Below are positions 1 through 5,366 of a DNA stretch of 5,792 nucleotides, one piece after another. The stretch spans positions 1 to 5,792 of the forward strand of contig SACC01000095.1 of the NCBI GenBank assembly GCA_009928745.1, read 5' to 3'. How positions within the stretch are numbered: position 1 is the stretch's first letter; every line of letters starts with the position of its first letter. The translations under genes and the position numbers were made by a program. Below the pieces are notes generated by a model, which was not told the origin of the DNA, made no database searches, and worked only from the letters and a program-made list of their open reading frames with translations. Origin of the DNA: Clostridia bacterium (GTDB lineage Bacteria; Bacillota; Clostridia; Christensenellales; CAG-1252).

Positions 1-948
1 GCATTTAATAATATCTTTGAGAAACTCTTTGTCCTCGCCTTTTGCGATTGACGCCATATAATATGGATACAAATACTGGTCAAGCCTACCGAAAGATACT
101 CCGGGACCGGGATAATTTTCATCGCTCATAACAAGCATATGCGTCATCCAAAGAGACTGCACCGCTTCGTAAAAATCTTCAGCCGGCAGCCAGGGGACTT
201 TCTTATTAATCTCGCTCATCTTTTGCAATTCTTTTTTGCGTTTTGCGTCTTTTTCAAGGGCGGCAAGACGGGCGCACTCGGCAGAGTACTTGTCTGCAAG
301 TAATTTTGGAGTAGAACACGAGCCTATCATTGCGCGTAAATTCCCGCCCTTTTTCCCCGCTTTCTCTTCCTCGGTAAGTTTTTCGTACAAGGCTTGAAAA
401 TATTCTTGTTTTGCCTTGAAGCCTTCGCGTATTACCGTAGCGTAATCGGGGATTAAGTGACCGCTTGTCGGTCCGCAGTTGCCTATGCCTCTGTCCTTAA
501 TCTCAAACAGCCGCTCGCGGAAGCCGCCTTTGCCGCGTAAAGCCTTCTTGTATTCCTTTGCCTCTTTCGCGGTAAGACAACGCGAGGTGAAGATATTAAA
601 ATGACCTCCCGCGATTAAATCTCCGGGAAGTATCTCTTGCGGCACGTAATCAACAATCGCTTTTTGATTGAAGTATTGCTTGCGTTCGGGTATGCTTTTC
701 TTAAAAAAGTTCTCCGGCATGTCAATACGCGTCGCGCTGACCAATATTCCTTTTACAAAAGGATTAAAAAAGTTATGTACCTCTGGTACGATATAGAAGG
801 TAAGTTCATCATAGATGTCATCGTATTCGGTACCTGTAGTAAAGGCAAGCGCTTCGTTGTTCCATTTTCTTTCGACTCCCTTGAAGTAGTAGTCTCTAAG
901 CCATTTTACTCGGGGGGAAAGATTATAGGGCTCCTTAAGTTTGCTCAT
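1..948 (-). CDS. Glycyl radical enzyme, pyruvate formate-lyase-like (N-terminal part, cut by window edge)
   Basis: The ATG at 948-946 opens a frame with no stop to base 1, giving 316 residues. An SD sequence AAAAGGAGG lies 6 bases upstream. Visible markers of the PFL-like glycyl radical family are the segment around SGHLIPDY (residues 162-169) and SFGRLDQYLYPYY (285-297), preceded by MTHMLVMSDENYPGPG (268-283). From memory of the family, His164 falls where B12-independent glycerol dehydratase has its substrate-binding His164. Such enzymes are usually near 800 residues, so the catalytic Cys and the C-terminal glycyl loop lie outside the window. The family does radical C-C, C-O, C-N or C-S cleavage after activation by a radical-SAM partner, which is not seen here. 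The N-terminus (SPRVKWLRDYYF, 11-22) is unlike the dehydratases I can recall. Arylacetate decarboxylase-like or an uncharacterised subgroup is possible; the substrate is unknown. Family call is firm, subfamily is not. Confidence 0.9.
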   Translation of the reverse strand, partial: MSKLKEPYNLSPRVKWLRDYYFKGVERKWNNEALAFTTGTEYDDIYDELTFYIVPEVHNFFNPFVKGILVSATRIDMPENFFKKSIPERKQYFNQKAIVDYVPQEILPGDLIAGGHFNIFTSRCLTAKEAKEYKKALRGKGGFRERLFEIKDRGIGNCGPTSGHLIPDYATVIREGFKAKQEYFQALYEKLTEEEKAGKKGGNLRAMIGSCSTPKLLADKYSAECARLAALEKDAKRKKELQKMSEINKKVPWLPAEDFYEAVQSLWMTHMLVMSDENYPGPGVSFGRLDQYLYPYYMASIAKGEDKEFLKDIIKC

Positions 949-954
949 GATAAT

Positions 955-963
955 CCTCCTTTT
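955..963 (-). promoter_or_regulatory. Ribosome binding site of the glycyl radical enzyme gene
   Basis: AAAAGGAGG on the minus strand sits 6 bases before the ATG at 948. This near-perfect anti-16S match fixes the start, although the frame is open at its other end. Confidence 0.85.
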
Positions 964-975
964 ATTATTTTGAAG

Positions 976-1000
976 GTGTTCACGCTTCTTGCAAGAACAC
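976..1000 (-). repeat. Inverted repeat upstream of the glycyl radical enzyme gene
   Basis: GTGTTC at 976-981 and GAACAC at 995-1000 form a 6-bp inverted repeat. Inside it is a perfect 12-bp palindrome, TTCTTGCAAGAA (986-997). The element lies 28 to 52 bases before the start codon. It could be an operator or a leader hairpin. No T-run follows on either strand, so it is not a typical terminator. Confidence 0.5.
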
Positions 1001-1070
1001 ACTTTAAATTTTTATTATCCAATAAGAATAACGCTTATATTATCTATAAGTAATAATCCTTATGTTATGA

Positions 1071-1757
1071 CTATTTCAAGCCGTGTCTGCTTTTGATATA
1101 GCTCGCGCCTTCTTCAAGCAATTCGCTCATTACATTTGAGGCAACTGACGGGTTCTTTCCAATAACCGCTTCAAGCAGCGCTTTGTGTTTACTAACTACC
1201 GCAGAGGTGTCCGCTACTTCTGTATAAAATTCGCGGATAAGTCTTTTGTAGGTGTGCTCCATTGACTTAATAAGCAACGGATATATAGTGTTCGCGGAGG
1301 CGTGCGCAATCTCGTGATGCAGGGCAAAATCGTATTCAACGCGCGCTTCAATATCAAGAGCTTTTTCCTCTTTTTTTATAATCGATTGCAAGTTTTTGAT
1401 ATTTTGCTCGTTTCGGTTAACGGAGGCAAGCGCCGCGAATTCCTTTTCCAGCAATAACCGCGTGTCGAGAAGACTAATAAGCAAGTCGTTGTCTTGATCT
1501 TCCGACGCCGTTAATATTATCTCTAATAAATCAATATTGCCGTGCCGTTTGTAATCGGCTACCGTTATACCTTTTCGGGGCGCGATAATCAGCAAGCCTT
1601 TCGCGTGTAATTCTACGATAGCGCTATGCACGATTATACGCGATATGCCGTATTGCTCGGCTAACGCGCGCTCAGGAGGCAACTTTTCTCCTATCTTGTA
1701 GCGTCCCTCGGCGATACTTTTAATAATCTGTTTCATTACCAAATCTTTTTTGCTCAA
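1071..1757 (-). CDS. GntR-family transcriptional regulator, FadR/FCD subfamily
   Basis: A 228-residue protein from a TTG at 1757-1755 to the TAG at 1073-1071. The winged-helix domain spans about residues 4-68, with the GntR signature IAEGRYKIGEKLPPERALAE (15-34) followed by YGISR (36-40) and the wing at about 57-66. Residues about 75-225 form the all-helical FCD ligand-binding domain. D143 and H147 (DFALH) and H191 (KHKALLEA) fit the usual FCD metal ligands, but the His normally found near 214 is not there. The frame stays open to a TTG at 1850, yet that extension contains the promoter and operator, and GGGAG lies 7 bases before the TTG at 1757, so I chose the shorter form. The ATG at codon 8 lacks a good SD. 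Length fits the family. It probably senses the pathway substrate or an intermediate and controls itself and the flanking genes; the ligand is unknown. Confidence 0.92.
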   Translation of the reverse strand: MSKKDLVMKQIIKSIAEGRYKIGEKLPPERALAEQYGISRIIVHSAIVELHAKGLLIIAPRKGITVADYKRHGNIDLLEIILTASEDQDNDLLISLLDTRLLLEKEFAALASVNRNEQNIKNLQSIIKKEEKALDIEARVEYDFALHHEIAHASANTIYPLLIKSMEHTYKRLIREFYTEVADTSAVVSKHKALLEAVIGKNPSVASNVMSELLEEGASYIKSRHGLK

Positions 1758-1764
1758 ATTTACG

Positions 1765-1769
1765 CTCCC
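1765..1769 (-). promoter_or_regulatory. Ribosome binding site deciding the TTG start of the regulator
   Basis: GGGAG on the minus strand, 7 bases before the TTG at 1757. It is the only good SD near any candidate start of this frame and lies downstream of the inferred transcription start. Confidence 0.7.
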
Positions 1770-1776
1770 ATTACTC

Positions 1777-1791
1777 TGTGGTAATACCACA
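1777..1791 (-). promoter_or_regulatory. Probable autoregulatory operator of the GntR/FadR-type regulator
   Basis: The minus strand reads TGTGGTATTACCACA, a perfect inverted repeat with 7-base arms about one central base. Its core TGGTATTACCA matches the published FadR-subfamily GntR operator pattern TNGTNNNACNA at every fixed position. It starts 3 bases after the -10 box and covers the expected transcription start of the regulator gene, the classic place for repression. Binding by this regulator is inferred. Confidence 0.8.
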
Positions 1792-1794
1792 ATC

Positions 1795-1823
1795 ATTATA
1801 TCATATAAAATCGCCTTTGTAAA
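1795..1823 (-). promoter_or_regulatory. Sigma-A-type promoter of the regulator gene
   Basis: On the minus strand a -35 TTTACA (1823-1818) and a perfect -10 TATAAT (1800-1795) are separated by 17 bases. Transcription should start near 1788, leaving a leader of about 30 bases before the TTG. The promoter lies inside the longer reading frame, which argues against a start upstream of it. Confidence 0.85.
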
Positions 1824-1839
1824 TATGCAATTTTCAGCA

Positions 1840-1872
1840 GGAGTGGGCAAAAGCGTGGTTTTTGCCCACTCC
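1840..1872. repeat. Perfect 13-bp hairpin with GCGTGGT loop
   Basis: GGAGTGGGCAAAA (1840-1852) and TTTTGCCCACTCC (1860-1872) are exact reverse complements around the 7-base loop GCGTGGT. No T-run follows on either strand, so it is not an ordinary intrinsic terminator. It lies 17 bases upstream of the regulator's -35 box. Its loop and upper stem recur at 2036-2050. Confidence 0.85.
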
Positions 1873-1929
1873 GTGAATAGAACTCTTGCCGAGTTTCCTC
1901 TCTTTCAAGATATTTATCTTGAAATTCAC
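1873..1929. repeat. Nested inverted repeats with three-way-junction potential
   Basis: Outer arms GTGAAT (1873-1878) and ATTCAC (1924-1929) enclose a small stem AACTC/GAGTT (1881-1885 with 1891-1895) and a 10-bp stem TTTCAAGATA/TATCTTGAAA (1903-1912 with 1915-1924). The third stem shares one base with the outer arm. It abuts the hairpin at 1840-1872. Whether it is transcribed is unknown. Confidence 0.55.
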
Positions 1930-1970
1930 TTTTTTCGGGCTTTCAGCCTCAAGGTGCGGACTCGAGCCGT

Positions 1971-1990
1971 AAATTGCATTTATGCAATTT
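1971..1990. repeat. Inverted repeat AAATTGCAT-TT-ATGCAATTT
   Basis: Perfect 9-bp arms around two central bases. The right arm is the same word that begins the direct repeats at 1825 and 2097, so it looks like two copies of that repeat edge meeting head to head. Confidence 0.8.
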
Positions 1991-2056
1991 CACGCTTTTG
2001 CCTCTAAGATATAAGCAAAAGCGCGATGAGGCGAGAAAAGCGTGGTTTTTCCCGCC
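1991..2056. repeat. Second GCGTGGT-loop hairpin with competing inverted copies
   Basis: GGCGAGAAAA (2030-2039) pairs with TTTTCCCGCC (2047-2056), with one A-C mismatch, around the loop GCGTGGT (2040-2046). The centre, AAAAGCGTGGTTTTT (2036-2050), is identical to 1849-1863, while the lower stem differs. CACGCTTTT (1991-1999) could instead pair with 2036-2044, and CGCTTTTGC (1993-2001) with GCAAAAGCG (2015-2023), so several folds compete. Confidence 0.75.
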
Positions 2057-2202
2057 GCTAATAATAGCTCTTATTCTAAAAGCACGCTTTTTGTCCATGC
2101 AATTTTCAGCTTTTTCAAGGAAGATTATAAATTTTCGGCAAACAATCGCAAATATCGCAGTAAAATGAAGCGAGGTTGCAGAGAGCGCAACACTGTTTTA
2201 AT

Positions 2203-2217
2203 TTTGGTATTGACACT
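2203..2217 (+). promoter_or_regulatory. Candidate second operator for the GntR-type regulator
   Basis: TTTGGTATTGACACT matches the regulator's own palindrome TGTGGTATTACCACA at 11 of 15 positions, including the run TGGTATT. It covers the -35 box of the downstream promoter, where binding would block transcription. The right half is degenerate and it is not a palindrome, so this is a suggestion only. Confidence 0.4.
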
Positions 2218-2238
2218 TATATGATTGTATGACATAAT
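2210..2238 (+). promoter_or_regulatory. Sigma-A-type promoter of the TPP-enzyme operon
   Basis: Consensus -35 TTGACA (2210-2215), a 17-base spacer, and -10 CATAAT (2233-2238). Transcription should start near 2245, giving a leader of about 29 bases, too short for a riboswitch. It is likely to drive the TPP enzyme, oxidoreductase and transketolase genes together. Confidence 0.85.
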
Positions 2239-2258
2239 TTTTGTATAAATGATAAAAC

Positions 2259-2266
2259 GAGAGGTG
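2259..2266 (+). promoter_or_regulatory. Ribosome binding site of the TPP-enzyme gene
   Basis: GAGAGGTG, 7 bases before the ATG at 2274. It supports this ATG as the start. Confidence 0.7.
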
Positions 2267-2273
2267 TAGTTTT

Positions 2274-4067
2274 ATGAAGCTAACAGGCGGAGAGATTATT
2301 TTAAAGAAACTTTTTGATGAGAAGGTGCCGTACATACTTGGTATACCAGGTCATGGCGTGCTCGGGTTGTTCGACGCTATCAGAAAAGCTGACGACGAAG
2401 GTAAGATTAAGTACATACAGGTAAAGCACGAACAGACCGCTACTTCAATTGCGGACGGCTATTATCGCGTTACGGGGAAGCCCCTTGCGGTGTTTGCCTC
2501 TATCGGACCGGGGACGCTTAATACCGCAATCGGTTTGGGCACCTCATATGTTGACTCTACGGCATTTTTAATGCTTGCTGGCGAGACTCATACCAATATG
2601 AGGGGCGTAGGCGTACTGCAGGAAGTAGAAAGATATCAGGACAGCAATATTATCAGAAGTCTTGAGCCGTTATCCAAAAGAAGCTGGAGAGCGGAGAATG
2701 TTCTACAATTACCCAAGATACTTCGCCGCGCCTTTAATCTTATGTCTACCGGAAGACCGGGACCTTGCGTAATGGGTATACCTATGGACGTACAGGCGGA
2801 TAGTCTGGACGTCGAATTAATGAGCAAAGAATTAGGAAGAACTGAGTGCAAACCCTCTGCCGATGCCGAATATATTGCCAAGGCAGTCAAACTGATGAAA
2901 ACCGCGCGCCGTCCTGTAATTCTAGCCGGCGGCGGAGCGTTGCGCGCAAATTCTGAAAAGGAAATTCTCGCGCTTGCCGAGAAATGGGGCGCGGCGGTAG
3001 TCACTACGCTTGCAGGAAAAGGAGCTGTTGCCGAATCTCATCCGCAATATGCTTTCCATACCGGCTCAAAGGGCACACCGATCGGGCTTGAGATATGCCG
3101 CAATGCAGATGTCATACTTGCAGTAGGAGCCCGTTTTGCAGACGAGACTTGCTGTTCTTACCGTAAGGGGGCAAGTTTTAACTTCCCCGATACTAAGCTT
3201 ATACATATAGATATTGATGTTTCGGAGATAGGTAAGAACTACGGCGCAGACGTTGGCATTGTCGCAGACCTCAAGGATGCTCTCGTTAAGCTTAATGAAC
3301 AAGGCGATTTTGTTATCAACAAGGATTATCTTAAAGAAATTACCGCATTGCGCGAAAATTGGTTCACATATCTAAAAGATATGAGAGCGCAAAAAACCGA
3401 TGCGATGACAATATCGCAGCTTATAGGCAAACTTAACGAGGTATTGCCTGATGATACGATAATTGCAACATCCTCCGGCAATACTCAGGCGCAATTGTTC
3501 CAAGAATACGTTTATAAAAAGGCTAATTGCAATCTGACAACGGGCGGCTTTTCCACTATGGGCTGGGCAGTGCCCGCCGCTATCGGCGCGCAACTTGCAG
3601 ATATGCAGAGACCAGTAGTTGCGCTTCTTGGCGACGGCGACTTTATGATGATAATGCAAGAATTGTCTACAATAGCGCAATATGAAATACCCGTTATTGT
3701 TATAATGGTCAATAATAGCGGATGGATGGCAATAAAGGATTTGCAGCACGATGTATTGGGCGGAGATATGACCTTTGGCAACGATTTTATGAAAGGCGGT
3801 GAGGTATATTCGCCCGATTTTGTGACTATCGCAAAAGCTTTTGGTATTGATACTTACGATATCAAGAATCTAGATAATCTCGGCGAATGCCTAGACGGAG
3901 CAATTAAAGCTCGCCGTCCCGCATTTGTATATCTTGATGTTAGCCGCGAGCATCCTTACACCGGCGGTAAAGCGTTCGGCTGGTGGGATGTGCCAATACC
4001 CGGTTATCTTGAAGAAAAGAGAAAGAACTATGAGGCAGGCAAAAAAGAAGAAAATGTAAATATATAA
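2274..4067 (+). CDS. Thiamine pyrophosphate-dependent enzyme, acetolactate synthase-like
   Basis: A 597-residue protein, full length for the superfamily. The N-terminal TPP domain (about 1-175) carries the catalytic Glu53 in KHEQTATSIADGY. The central domain (about 195-330) contains VILAGGGA (215-222) and VGARFADE (284-291). The C-terminal TPP domain (about 380-560) has GGFSTMGWAVPAAIGA (424-439) and the cofactor motif from GDG (453-455) to NN (480-481). Family members make or break bonds next to a carbonyl: acetolactate synthase, glyoxylate carboligase, sulfoacetaldehyde acetyltransferase, and the cyclic-diketone hydrolase IolD. The acetolactate synthase text GQVP is replaced by GETHT (103-107), no regulatory subunit gene follows, and the GWWDVPIPGYL tail (569-579) recalls the WWxVP end of IolD. 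With a catabolic regulator upstream, a degradative lyase or ligase is likelier than valine synthesis; the reaction is unassigned. Confidence 0.93.
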   Translation: MKLTGGEIILKKLFDEKVPYILGIPGHGVLGLFDAIRKADDEGKIKYIQVKHEQTATSIADGYYRVTGKPLAVFASIGPGTLNTAIGLGTSYVDSTAFLMLAGETHTNMRGVGVLQEVERYQDSNIIRSLEPLSKRSWRAENVLQLPKILRRAFNLMSTGRPGPCVMGIPMDVQADSLDVELMSKELGRTECKPSADAEYIAKAVKLMKTARRPVILAGGGALRANSEKEILALAEKWGAAVVTTLAGKGAVAESHPQYAFHTGSKGTPIGLEICRNADVILAVGARFADETCCSYRKGASFNFPDTKLIHIDIDVSEIGKNYGADVGIVADLKDALVKLNEQGDFVINKDYLKEITALRENWFTYLKDMRAQKTDAMTISQLIGKLNEVLPDDTIIATSSGNTQAQLFQEYVYKKANCNLTTGGFSTMGWAVPAAIGAQLADMQRPVVALLGDGDFMMIMQELSTIAQYEIPVIVIMVNNSGWMAIKDLQHDVLGGDMTFGNDFMKGGEVYSPDFVTIAKAFGIDTYDIKNLDNLGECLDGAIKARRPAFVYLDVSREHPYTGGKAFGWWDVPIPGYLEEKRKNYEAGKKEENVNI

Positions 4068-4175
4068 TAAAGTTGCAGGTTTTGCGCCTGCTTGCATAAA
4101 TAACAAGAAAAGTAATAAAAAGAATAACAAGAAAATAAAAAATAATAACCCACAAAAAAGGAAGGGGGAAAAGGT
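4068..4175 (+). other. A-rich spacer in the plus-strand operon
   Basis: These 108 bases hold a weak hairpin, GCAGG-N7-CCTGC, just after the TPP-enzyme stop, with no T-run, so read-through is expected. A strongly A-rich, almost T- and G-poor stretch follows. It contains the 13-base direct repeat AATAACAAGAAAA (4099-4111 and 4123-4135). It ends with the SD GGAAGGGGG (4160-4168) before the next ATG. I see no promoter. Confidence 0.6.
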
Positions 4176-5366
4176 ATGAGTAAACTCAAATTCGTATTAA
4201 TCGGCTGCGGCAGAATCGCAACATTGCATGTAATCGGGTATCAAAATAATCCCGATGCAGAGCTTTACGGAGTGTATGACAAAAACATTTCGCTTGCAAA
4301 GAAATTTGCAAAGGAGTACAACATTCCCAAAGTATACGACAGCTATGAAGAGGTTTTGGCGGATCCCGCTGTTTGTGCGGTTGAGATACTCGTACCCCAC
4401 CATCTTCACTGTGAATTGACCGTGCAGGCTTGCGAAGCAAAAAAGCATGTTTCGGTACAAAAGCCTATGGCGCTCAATCTTTGTGAATGTGACAAAATGA
4501 TTGAAGCGGCGAAGAAGAACGGGGTAAAGCTCAAGGTTTTTGAAAACTTTGTATTTTATCCGCCCTATCAACTGGCTAAGAAACTTTTGGATGCGGGTGA
4601 AATCGGAGAGCCTGCAGGGCTTAGGTACAAAATGACTAACTGCGGGCTTAATTCGCAGAATGCGCCTGCCGCGAAGCTTCGCGCAAAGATGGCTAACGTT
4701 GATGAAAAACTTGAGACAACAGGCTGGAAGGTGGACGTTCGCTCGCTTGCATGGCGTGTCAACGAATCTTTAGCCGGAGGCGGACCGATAGTGTTCGATG
4801 ACGGCTATCACAAGTTCTCTACCATTATGTATATGCTCGGAGACGTGGAGAAGGTCAACGCCTGGATAGAATATACTCCCGTATTACCGGGGGTTTGTCA
4901 GGACGCGCCGGCAGTAATTATGTGGAAACATAAGAATAAAAACGTCTTTGGAGTATTCGACGTTACAAGCGCTGACGAAATGTATATAAACAGCAAGTAT
5001 TACACCTGCGACGAAAGATTGGAGCTAACCGGCTCAAGAGGAATAATATGGGTCACTCGCTGTACGGCGACACTACTTCCCGAGATTGCTCCTGTTGTTA
5101 TGTATCGAGACGGCAAACTTACCGAATACTGGGATATGCCTTGCGATTGGGCAGATTCTTTCGAAGCGTCAACTAAAGACTTTATACAGGCAATCAAAGA
5201 TAACCGAGAGCCTGTACTTAACGGCGAAAAGGGAAGAGAAGTATTAAAATTTGCGCTGGCTTCTATCGATTCTTCAAAAAAGAAATGCGAAATTTATCTC
5301 GACAGCTATGAAGATAAAGCGCTTTTAAAACGCAGAAAGTTTTTCGGAATGTTCAGGAGAAGCTAA
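4176..5366 (+). CDS. Gfo/Idh/MocA-family NAD-dependent oxidoreductase
   Basis: A 396-residue protein. The N-terminal Rossmann domain (about 1-125) begins with the dinucleotide motif LIGCGRIA (8-15), and Asp35 (GVYDKN) at the end of the second strand suggests NAD rather than NADP. The family's lysine lies in VQKPMALN (94-101, K96), where most members read EKP. The C-terminal substrate domain has FDDGYHKF (207-214), with H212 as the likely catalytic His of the DxGxH motif; the usual Asp three residues after the His is Ser here. The family oxidises or reduces hydroxyls of inositols, sugars and sugar derivatives. The region at about 155-200 looks longer than in minimal inositol dehydrogenases. 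It lies 108 bases after the TPP-enzyme gene and directly abuts the transketolase gene, so it is very likely in their operon. The substrate is unknown; a cyclitol, sugar or sugar acid fits. The family call is secure. Confidence 0.93.
   Translation: MSKLKFVLIGCGRIATLHVIGYQNNPDAELYGVYDKNISLAKKFAKEYNIPKVYDSYEEVLADPAVCAVEILVPHHLHCELTVQACEAKKHVSVQKPMALNLCECDKMIEAAKKNGVKLKVFENFVFYPPYQLAKKLLDAGEIGEPAGLRYKMTNCGLNSQNAPAAKLRAKMANVDEKLETTGWKVDVRSLAWRVNESLAGGGPIVFDDGYHKFSTIMYMLGDVEKVNAWIEYTPVLPGVCQDAPAVIMWKHKNKNVFGVFDVTSADEMYINSKYYTCDERLELTGSRGIIWVTRCTATLLPEIAPVVMYRDGKLTEYWDMPCDWADSFEASTKDFIQAIKDNREPVLNGEKGREVLKFALASIDSSKKKCEIYLDSYEDKALLKRRKFFGMFRRS
5355..5360 (+). promoter_or_regulatory. Ribosome binding site of the transketolase gene, inside the preceding gene
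   Basis: AGGAGA lies in the last codons of the oxidoreductase gene, 6 bases before the ATG at 5367. With the stop codon TAA directly touching that ATG, the two genes should be translationally coupled. Confidence 0.7.

Larger units (their letters stand above)
949..1070 (-). other. Gap between regulator and glycyl radical enzyme genes
   Basis: This AT-rich gap of 122 bases separates two genes read in the same direction. I found no convincing -35/-10 pair and no hairpin with a T-run, so read-through from the regulator promoter is possible. An activator-dependent promoter of its own cannot be excluded. It contains the repeat at 976-1000 and a second inverted repeat, CTTATA-N5-TATAAG (1034-1050). 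Confidence 0.45.
1824..2209. other. Gene-free, repeat-rich divergent intergenic region
   Basis: About 390 bases between the -35 boxes of the two divergent promoters. Short open frames cross it on the plus strand, but they lack SD sequences and run through the repeats, so I see no gene. The part to about 2110 is made of related repeats. ATGCAATTTTCAGC occurs directly at 1825-1838 and 2097-2110. AAAAGCGTG occurs at 1849-1857 and 2036-2044, and inverted at 1991-1999 and 2083-2091. The part 2111-2209 holds nothing I recognise beyond a 5-bp hairpin (2175-2191). Confidence 0.75.

Noticed and set aside
637..1053. Open frame of 138 codons on the plus strand
   Set aside because: It is antisense to the glycyl radical enzyme gene and runs past its start. 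There is no SD or recognisable protein sequence, while the opposite strand has clear family motifs.
1840..1872. Intrinsic terminator
   Set aside because: The stem is strong, but neither strand has a T-run after it, and it lies between divergent promoters rather than at a gene end.
1825..2110. CRISPR array
   Set aside because: Repeats are short, in both orientations and irregularly spaced, with no spacer-repeat periodicity.
2175..2205. Terminator from hairpin GTTGC/GCAAC followed by TTTTAATTTT
   Set aside because: The stem has only five pairs and is separated from the T-rich stretch. No plus-strand gene lies upstream to need it.
1750..2224. Three overlapping short plus-strand frames in the divergent region
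   Set aside because: They start at repeat words such as TTATGCAATTT and lack SD sequences. They run through inverted repeats and the regulator's promoter, and resemble no protein I know.
2245..2273. Riboswitch in front of the TPP-enzyme operon, for example a TPP riboswitch
   Set aside because: The promoter leaves a leader of about 29 bases, too short. I found no THI-box-like motifs.
2274..4067. Sulfoacetaldehyde acetyltransferase (Xsc), giving a taurine or isethionate pathway with the glycyl radical enzyme
   Set aside because: The length is similar, but the cofactor motif wording (GDGDFMMIMQEL) and C-terminal tail do not match Xsc as I remember it. No phosphotransacetylase or sulfonate transporter is visible.
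2636..4155. Several minus-strand frames opposite the TPP-enzyme gene and the spacer after it
   Set aside because: They are shadows of a well-supported gene, with low-complexity or Cys/Ile-rich translations and no ribosome binding sites.
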